Positions 41,583-46,964 of a stretch of 64,000 nucleotides of DNA are shown in pieces. Position 1 is the stretch's first letter; every line of letters begins with the position of its first letter. Under the pieces are notes generated by a model. It ran no database searches. It was not told the DNA's origin and saw only the letters and a list, made by a program, of their open reading frames with translations. The position numbers and the translations under genes were made by a program. Source of the stretch: Actinacidiphila guanduensis (GTDB lineage Bacteria > Actinomycetota > Actinomycetes > Streptomycetales > Streptomycetaceae). The DNA lies in the NCBI RefSeq assembly GCF_900103985.1, contig NZ_FNIE01000006.1, forward strand, positions 62,001 through 126,000, written 5' to 3'.

Positions 41583-41759
41583 TTCTGTCTCCCGTTGGGT
41601 GTGTTCGCGTGTCCGGTGTGCTCTTCGGTGTTCTTCAGCCTGCTGGACGGGCCGCCGCCGCACGATGGGGCGGGTCCCCGGCTTCGGGGTGGGGCTGTCC
41701 CCACCCCCGGCCAGGCGGCACCTCGCGGTCTGCTCTTCGAAGGTATGCAGCGCGGGAGA

Positions 41760-41821
41760 GGCGATCGTCATCCGCCGGAACGAACCGCCGATCGCCCGAA
41801 GTAGGTGCCTCCCCCTAGGGG
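41760..41821. promoter_or_regulatory. Palindrome-rich region upstream of the ABC operon
   Basis: GGCGATCG (41760-41767) and CGATCGCC (41789-41796) form an inverted repeat, and CCCCTAGGGG (41812-41821) is a perfect palindrome. They are 180-240 bp upstream of the ATPase gene within the gap 41583-42007, which also has duplicated GGCCCAGTCAG words at its right end. Regulatory roles are inferred. Confidence 0.35.
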
Positions 41822-42007
41822 TCTGCCACCTGGGTCGCACATCGGCTTCAGGGTCGACGGCCCCGGTCGTACGGGCCTCGTACGGGCCTCCTGCGGTCCC
41901 GTTGCGACCGCGCTGCAGGTCCGGTGCGAAGCCGCTGCGGGACCCTGGCGCCCCATCAGACGCGGTCAGGCCCAGTCAGAGGCCCAGTCAGGCCTAATCG
42001 AGCGCGG

Positions 42008-42607
42008 TCAGCCGCGCAGGGCGGCGATGCCCACGTCGAGGGCCGCTTCGAGGTGGGTCAGCCGGCCGGTCTGCATCAGGATCGACACCCCGCCCTGGAT
42101 GCCGGCGAGCAGGGCCGCGCCCGTCTGCTCCGGCTCGACGTCCGCCGCAATGGCGCCCTGCTCGCGCATCGCGACGATCCCGTCGGTGATCTTGCGCTGC
42201 CACTGCTCCAGCAGCCGCGCGGTCACCTCCTGGGAGGCGGGCGTGCTGCGGGTGAGCGATGTCGTCAGGACGCCCAGGGGGCAAGAGGTGCCCTGCTCGC
42301 GGTAGCGGGCGACCACCGCGTCGCGCCAGGCGTCCCAAGCCGCCCAGGAGGTGAGGTCGCTGAGGAAGGGCTCCTGGTCGAGCAGCACCCGGTCGGCCTC
42401 GTGCTGGGCCACCGCGTGCAGCAGCTGCTCGCGGCCGTCGGGGAAGTAGTGGAAGAGCTGGCTCTTGCTGGTGGCGGTGGCGCGGCAGATGTCGTCCAGG
42501 GTGGTGGCCACCACGCCGCGGGCGCGGAACTCCGCGGCGGCGCCCGCCACGATGCGTTCGCGGGTGGCGCGCCCCTTGGCGGTCAGCTTCGGTGTCCTGG
42601 ACTGCAC
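42008..42607 (-). CDS. TetR-family transcriptional regulator
   Basis: 199 aa. N-terminal TetR helix-turn-helix: ATRERIVAGAAAEFRARG, then TTLDDICRATATSKSQLFHYFPDGREQLLHAV (about 16-66). The C-terminal ligand/dimer domain has the TetR_C_6-like pattern SCPLGVLTTSL. Probably a repressor of itself and perhaps of the ABC exporter downstream. The GTG at 42605-42607 gives the usual length but has only a weak GGAAG site; a GTG six codons earlier is possible. A 6-4-6 palindrome lies 33 bp upstream. Confidence 0.88.
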   Translation of the reverse strand: MQSRTPKLTAKGRATRERIVAGAAAEFRARGVVATTLDDICRATATSKSQLFHYFPDGREQLLHAVAQHEADRVLLDQEPFLSDLTSWAAWDAWRDAVVARYREQGTSCPLGVLTTSLTRSTPASQEVTARLLEQWQRKITDGIVAMREQGAIAADVEPEQTGAALLAGIQGGVSILMQTGRLTHLEAALDVGIAALRG

Positions 42608-42639
42608 GCTTCCAGGGTCGCACACATGGCGGCGCCTTC

Positions 42640-42655
42640 TGGACCCCCTGGTCCA
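42640..42655. promoter_or_regulatory. Candidate TetR operator
   Basis: TGGACCCCCTGGTCCA is a perfect 6-4-6 inverted repeat located 33-48 bp upstream of the TetR-type gene, where autorepression sites usually lie. Confidence 0.5.
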
Positions 42656-42751
42656 TTCGGGCCGCCCGGGCACCATGGCGGTGGGGCGGGGTCGCCCGCC
42701 ATGGTGCCCAGGGGCGACGCCTTGGAGGTGAGGGAGCGTCGGAAGGACGCG

Positions 42752-43237
42752 TCAGCCGGTGGTCAGGCGGACCGGGCGCACCCCGCCGAGCAGGGCGGCC
42801 AGCGCACGGTCGATGTCGGCGCCCACGTACCAGTCGCCGGTGTGGTCCACGGCGTAGACGCGGCCCTCGGCGTCCACGGCGAGCAGGGCGCCGGAGCCGG
42901 CCTCCTCGCCGATGGGGCTGATCTCGGTCTCCAGGGCGCGGCCGAGGTCGCCCAGGGTGCGGGCCAGGTGGAGCCCGCGGAGGGGGTCGAGGGCGAGCGC
43001 GGCGGGCGCCACCTGGCGTCCGGGGCCGGCCGCGGCGGGGACGGACAGGCCGCCGAACTCCGCCCACACCTCGACGGCGGCGGGGAAGACGGCGTGCCGG
43101 TGCCCGCCGGGCGAGACATGGCCGCGCAGCCGGTCGGCCCACTCCTCGGCCTGCATGATGTCCCAGCGGCCGGGCCGCCACCCCGCCGTGCGCAGGGCGG
43201 CCTCGACCGCGGCCGGGAATCGGGTGCTCAGCGCCAT
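42752..43237 (-). CDS. SUKH-3-type immunity-like protein
   Basis: 161 aa. The SUKH-3 pattern is present: W-x(5)-W-D-I-x-Q-A-E-E-W-A-D-R-L near 20-37, FPAAVEVWAEFGGLSV near 51-66, and the end with VYAVDHTGDWYVGADIDRALAALL. SUKH proteins are the immunity side of polymorphic toxin systems and bind nuclease or deaminase toxins. The gene follows the YwqJ-type deaminase gene by 8 bp on the same strand, the classical toxin-then-immunity order. The ATG at 43237 was chosen because the family core begins right after it. Confidence 0.85.
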   Translation of the reverse strand: MALSTRFPAAVEAALRTAGWRPGRWDIMQAEEWADRLRGHVSPGGHRHAVFPAAVEVWAEFGGLSVPAAAGPGRQVAPAALALDPLRGLHLARTLGDLGRALETEISPIGEEAGSGALLAVDAEGRVYAVDHTGDWYVGADIDRALAALLGGVRPVRLTTG

Positions 43238-43245
43238 GCCCGCTC

Positions 43246-43755
43246 TCAGGCCTCCTCGGCGCCGGGGTCGAAGGGCCGCACGCCCAAGTGGGCCAGCAGC
43301 GGCGCGCACGAGCGGCAGGGCGGCACGTAGGCGCCGTGCGCGGGGTCGCCGTCCTCGCGTATCCGGCGGGCCGTCAGCTTGGCGCCGCGCAGCGCCTTCC
43401 TGGCCTCGCCTTGAGTCATCGGACGGCGGGAGGCACGCTTGCTCCGGGTGGCCTCGACCGCCGACAGGTGGCGGGAAACCAGCACCGCCTCGGGACATCG
43501 TCCGGTGAACCGCTCCCGCTGCGCCACCGGCAGGGCGTCGAGGAACTCCTGCACGATCGGGTGCAGCACCGGCGGCTGCTCGCCCTTGGCTCCGGTACAG
43601 GTCAGCACCTCGTCGCGGACGGACAGCGCGGCGCCGACCGCGGGCAGGATGCCGTCCCTGCGGTGCCGCAGGACCGGCGGTCCGGCCGGGTCCCCCGCGG
43701 CGCTCCAGCTCAGCCGGGGGTCGGCAGCCCCCGGCGGTTGTAGGTGAGTTGTCAT
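43246..43755 (-). CDS. YwqJ-type nucleotide/nucleic-acid deaminase-like protein
   Basis: 169 aa. The cytidine-deaminase-like signature of the YwqJ family is visible: C-P-E at 87-89 (Zn ligand plus catalytic Glu) and P-C-R-S-C at 146-150 (Cys147, Cys150). In between is the helix LVSRHLSAVEATRSKRA and a T-x-G-E-A motif. Members act as toxin domains on nucleic acid or nucleotides. This one has no signal peptide, LXG/WXG or other delivery module, so it is probably used inside the cell. It is immediately upstream of the SUKH-3 gene. The ATG at 43755 is the natural start. Confidence 0.82.
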   Translation of the reverse strand: MTTHLQPPGAADPRLSWSAAGDPAGPPVLRHRRDGILPAVGAALSVRDEVLTCTGAKGEQPPVLHPIVQEFLDALPVAQRERFTGRCPEAVLVSRHLSAVEATRSKRASRRPMTQGEARKALRGAKLTARRIREDGDPAHGAYVPPCRSCAPLLAHLGVRPFDPGAEEA

Positions 43756-44061
43756 GTTATGCGCGCATCCCTCCGTCCGCCCGCGGCGGCGGCTGTTCCC
43801 CCTTACGACGCCTCAGAGTGCCAAACGCGCCATCCCATGGGGAAGCGGAACGCGCCCCGACGACCGTTCTGTGTGGGCCATGTCACCGTCCTGTGACGGT
43901 CCGCACGCCACGCGGACACCCTCCGCACACAACCCGCACGCCGCACAGGGTGCCCACAGGCTCCTCCGCGCCATGGACGCCGCCCCTCGCGCCCGGGGAG
44001 GATCGGTGACCGGCACAACCCGCACGCGATCCCCCCACCGCAGACAAAGGGAACGTGACCC
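43756..44061. other. Divergent 306-bp intergenic region
   Basis: Between the deaminase and lipoprotein genes. It carries weak spaced repeats of CGCAC and no clear terminator, operator or RNA. Two divergent promoters must lie here, but I cannot place them with confidence. Confidence 0.4.
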
Positions 44062-44853
44062 ATGCGCATCGCCCGAATCGCCGCAGTGCTGCCCGTGCTG
44101 GTGCTCGCGGCCGCCTGCTCCTCAGGCTCCTCCGGCTCCCACACCGCCCGGCCCGACGGCACCGCCTCACCGGTGGCCGCGGTCAACGGCCGGGCGCCTT
44201 TGAGCCTGGCCCAGTTGACCCGCGCGCTCGTCACCGACAGCGACGTGCCCGGCTGGGTGGTCCAGATGACCGCCACGGACGACGGCACGCAGACCACCGC
44301 GCCCGAGGAGTTCGACCCCGACGACCTCGCCGCCCAGGACGACAGCAGCGGCCGGTCGCTGCTCGTCGCCGACAAGGCGGACTGCCAGCCGCTCGCCGAT
44401 GTGACGAGCAGTCAGCCGCGCATCCACCGCATGGCGTCGGTCGGCGCCACCTTCGCGCGGGAGACCGCCACGGCGAAGGCCGCCCCCGACGAGCTCGACC
44501 AGATGCTGATCTCCTCCCACGCACCCGGCGACGCGCAGAAGGTGATGGCCTCCCTGCGCTCGGCGCTGGCCGCCTGCACCTCCTTCAAGGGGCGCAGCGA
44601 GGGCGGCGGGCTCACCCCCTTCACCATCGCGAAGGGACCGGCGGTCCGGGTCGGCGACGACGCCCTGTCGTTCGTCATGGACGACACCGCCGACAAGAAG
44701 TCCGGCGCCGCCCTGGTGACGGTGGTGCACACCGGCGACACCGTCACCTCCTACATCTCGATGCGCGCCAAGGGCGGCGCGGGCACGGTGCCGCTGGCGG
44801 TGGCCCGCAAGCAGGACCAGAAGCTCAGGGCGGCGCTCGCCGCGCGGAAGTAG
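44062..44853 (+). CDS. Lipoprotein, paralogue A
   Basis: 263 aa. Lipobox LAAAC (Cys19) then a Ser/Gly linker and a compact globular domain. Shared with the next gene are SDVPGWVVQM versus KDVPHVAMSP, the motif DCQPLAD, a helix ending in AACTSFKG/RTCHGYS, and the C-terminus with KLRAALAARK/KLRAEQKAG. The fold resembles sensor-type actinobacterial lipoproteins (LpqN/PknH-sensor-like) by its paired cysteines, but I cannot assign it. Exposed on the outer face of the membrane. Confidence 0.82.
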   Translation: MRIARIAAVLPVLVLAAACSSGSSGSHTARPDGTASPVAAVNGRAPLSLAQLTRALVTDSDVPGWVVQMTATDDGTQTTAPEEFDPDDLAAQDDSSGRSLLVADKADCQPLADVTSSQPRIHRMASVGATFARETATAKAAPDELDQMLISSHAPGDAQKVMASLRSALAACTSFKGRSEGGGLTPFTIAKGPAVRVGDDALSFVMDDTADKKSGAALVTVVHTGDTVTSYISMRAKGGAGTVPLAVARKQDQKLRAALAARK

Positions 44854-45036
44854 CGGCGGCTTCGTGAGCATCCTGTGAGCAGCGCCATAGGAGGCGGGGC
44901 GGGCCCGGTGCCGTAGAGTCGCGCGGCAGCGGGCCGTCGCCCCGGGACGGGGGCGGTGGAGTCGCGCCGGAAGCGGCGCGCGGGACCAGGGACCGCGCCG
45001 CGCCCGAAGGGCCGTTCACGACAGGGGTGCTCACAG

Positions 45037-45750
45037 ATGCGGATACGTGCTCGCAGCGGCGTACTGACCGGTAGTCGCGGGTTGCTGCCCGTCGCCGCCG
45101 CCCTGGTGCCCGTGCTCGCCCTCACGGCGGCCTGCGGCTCGTCGAAGAAGCCGCTCACCCCCGCCCAGCAGATCACCAAGTCGCTGCTGACCTCCAAGGA
45201 CGTCCCGCACGTGGCGATGTCGCCGTCCACCGCCACCACCCAGCTGCTCGGCGGCGCCCAGCGGGCGAGCAGGCCCGACTGCCAGCCGCTGGCCGACCAG
45301 TGGAGCAGCAAGCCCTCCCGCTACACCCCGCTCGTCTACACCGGCGGCGTGCTGACCGACACCGCGGCCAAGGACAAGAACGCCAAGACGATCAGCCTGG
45401 AGGCGATCGCCCTCTACAAGCCCGGCCAGGCGAAGTCCGTCCTGGACGCCCTGGCGGCCGCCCTGCGCACCTGCCACGGCTACTCCACCACCCGCGGCGG
45501 GGCCACCAGCACCTTCACCGTCACCCCCGGGAGCGCCTCCGGCCCCCGGCTCGGCGACCAGCAGGTCGTGTACACCGTGCGCGATCCGAAACTCGGCGCC
45601 TCGGGCACGGTGCTGGTCACCGTCGTACGGGCGGGCGATGCCACCGCGGCCTACGAGACGGTCCGCGCCGACCACAAGGCGGCCGCGCTGCGGCCGGCGA
45701 TCGCGCTGAAGCAGACCGCGAAGCTGCGCGCGGAGCAGAAGGCGGGCTGA
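45037..45750 (+). CDS. Lipoprotein, paralogue B
   Basis: 237 aa, tandem paralogue of the preceding lipoprotein. Lipobox LTAAC (about 29-33), then SSKKPLTPAQQITKSLLTSKDVP. DCQPLADQWSS and GYSTTRGGATSTFTVTP align with paralogue A. The 183-bp gap between the genes suggests separate promoters or a processed transcript. The ATG at 45037 follows CAGGGG by about 10 nt; the upstream frame is Arg-rich. Function unknown; its placement inside the toxin/immunity locus may or may not be meaningful. Confidence 0.82.
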   Translation: MRIRARSGVLTGSRGLLPVAAALVPVLALTAACGSSKKPLTPAQQITKSLLTSKDVPHVAMSPSTATTQLLGGAQRASRPDCQPLADQWSSKPSRYTPLVYTGGVLTDTAAKDKNAKTISLEAIALYKPGQAKSVLDALAAALRTCHGYSTTRGGATSTFTVTPGSASGPRLGDQQVVYTVRDPKLGASGTVLVTVVRAGDATAAYETVRADHKAAALRPAIALKQTAKLRAEQKAG

Positions 45751-45851
45751 CAGCGGGCCGTCGCGCGGCCCGCGGGCACAAGCGGGGCGGAACGTTCCGG
45801 CGCCGGCGGCGCAGGCGCCGCCGGACCCCGCGGGCATACGGCCTGCACGGG

Positions 45852-45860
45852 TTGTCCACA
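45852..45860 (+). other. Solitary Streptomyces-type DnaA box
   Basis: TTGTCCACA exactly matches the preferred streptomycete DnaA box. It stands alone 85 bp before the next gene. Chance occurrence cannot be excluded. Confidence 0.4.
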
Positions 45861-45944
45861 GGCTCGGGACCGGGGCGGACGCGGCCCTTGCCAGACCCCC
45901 TAGGCTGGTCCTCATCAGCTCGTACGCAGCAGGGGGCAACCGCC

Positions 45945-46955
45945 ATGACGACAGGCCGGCAGGGGTTGGGAGCACCTCCCGGACCCGCAGCCGAGGGTCG
46001 ACCCGCGCCACCCAACGCGGCCTACGCCGGACAGGTCGTGCACTTCCCCGACCCGCTCCGGGCGGCCCGGCATCCGCAGGGCGTGTGGGTGGACGAGGAC
46101 GGCTACCCCGACTTCTCGCCGTACGCCCGCGCGGCCGCCGAGATCGCCGAGCCGCCCGAGGGCTTCGGCGTGGACGAACTGCGCCTGACCGACTACGTGT
46201 CGGCGAACGCGGCGCTGCACGCCGCGGGCCACGAGCTGTGGGGCAGCCTGCCCCCGGTCGCCACCCCGCACGGCTGGACCTGGCACCACGTGCACGGCAC
46301 CCGCCGCCTGGAGCTGATCCCGGTGGAGGTCAAGGCCCTGCTGCGGCACCACGGCGGGCTCGCCACCTCCGCGGCCGACCACGCCAAGCGCGGCACCCGC
46401 CCGCTGCAGGAGACCCGCCCGGTGCACTTCGGCCTGCCGAAGGACCCGCTGTCGGTGACGGAGCAGCAGGTACGCGACGTGGAGGAGGAGTTGGGGTACC
46501 GGCTGCCGGGCGCCTACCGCACCTTCCTGAAGGCGGCCGGCGGCTGCGCCCCCAAGGGCGTCGCCCTGGACCCGGAGTTGGGGCTGCTGATCGACCAGCC
46601 CTTCTTCACCGTCCGCGACGAGGCCGCGGTCAACGACGTGGTGTACGTGAACAAGTGCCTGCGCGACCACCTGACCAAGGACTACCTCGCGATCGGGTAC
46701 GTGCAGGGCGGCCTGCTCGCGGTGAAGGTCAGGGGCGAGCGGACCGGCTCGGTCTGGTTCTGCGCCTACGACGACGTGCGCGACGGCGACCGCTGGGCCA
46801 CCCCCGCCGACCGCGTGGCCGAACTGCTGCTGCCCTGCGGCGACACGCTCGACGCGTTCCTGCTGCGCCTGGCCGGCAACCCGCCCGAGCTGGACACGGT
46901 GGCGAACCTGATGGTGGACGGCGGCTTCGCCGGCGCCGTCCCGGTGGAGGGGTAG
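45945..46955 (+). CDS. WHH/LHH-type nuclease domain fused to SMI1/SUKH
   Basis: 336 aa. The N-terminal half shows the HNH-superfamily toxin pattern: GVWVDEDGYPDFSPYA (46-61), then HELWGSLP and GWTWHHVHG with His114/His115, IPVEVKALLRHHGG with His135/His136. The C-terminal half (about 166-310) is an SMI1/KNR4 (SUKH-1) domain: VTEQQVRDVEEELGYRLPGAY, AAGGCAPKG. Toxin and immunity folds thus sit in one polypeptide with no export signal. It may be a self-inhibited nuclease or an immunity protein carrying a dead domain. It is followed after 9 bp by the 906-aa gene, so the two are cotranscribed. The ATG at 45945 lacks a strong ribosome-binding site. Confidence 0.8.
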   Translation: MTTGRQGLGAPPGPAAEGRPAPPNAAYAGQVVHFPDPLRAARHPQGVWVDEDGYPDFSPYARAAAEIAEPPEGFGVDELRLTDYVSANAALHAAGHELWGSLPPVATPHGWTWHHVHGTRRLELIPVEVKALLRHHGGLATSAADHAKRGTRPLQETRPVHFGLPKDPLSVTEQQVRDVEEELGYRLPGAYRTFLKAAGGCAPKGVALDPELGLLIDQPFFTVRDEAAVNDVVYVNKCLRDHLTKDYLAIGYVQGGLLAVKVRGERTGSVWFCAYDDVRDGDRWATPADRVAELLLPCGDTLDAFLLRLAGNPPELDTVANLMVDGGFAGAVPVEG

Positions 46956-46964
46956 GCAGCAGCC

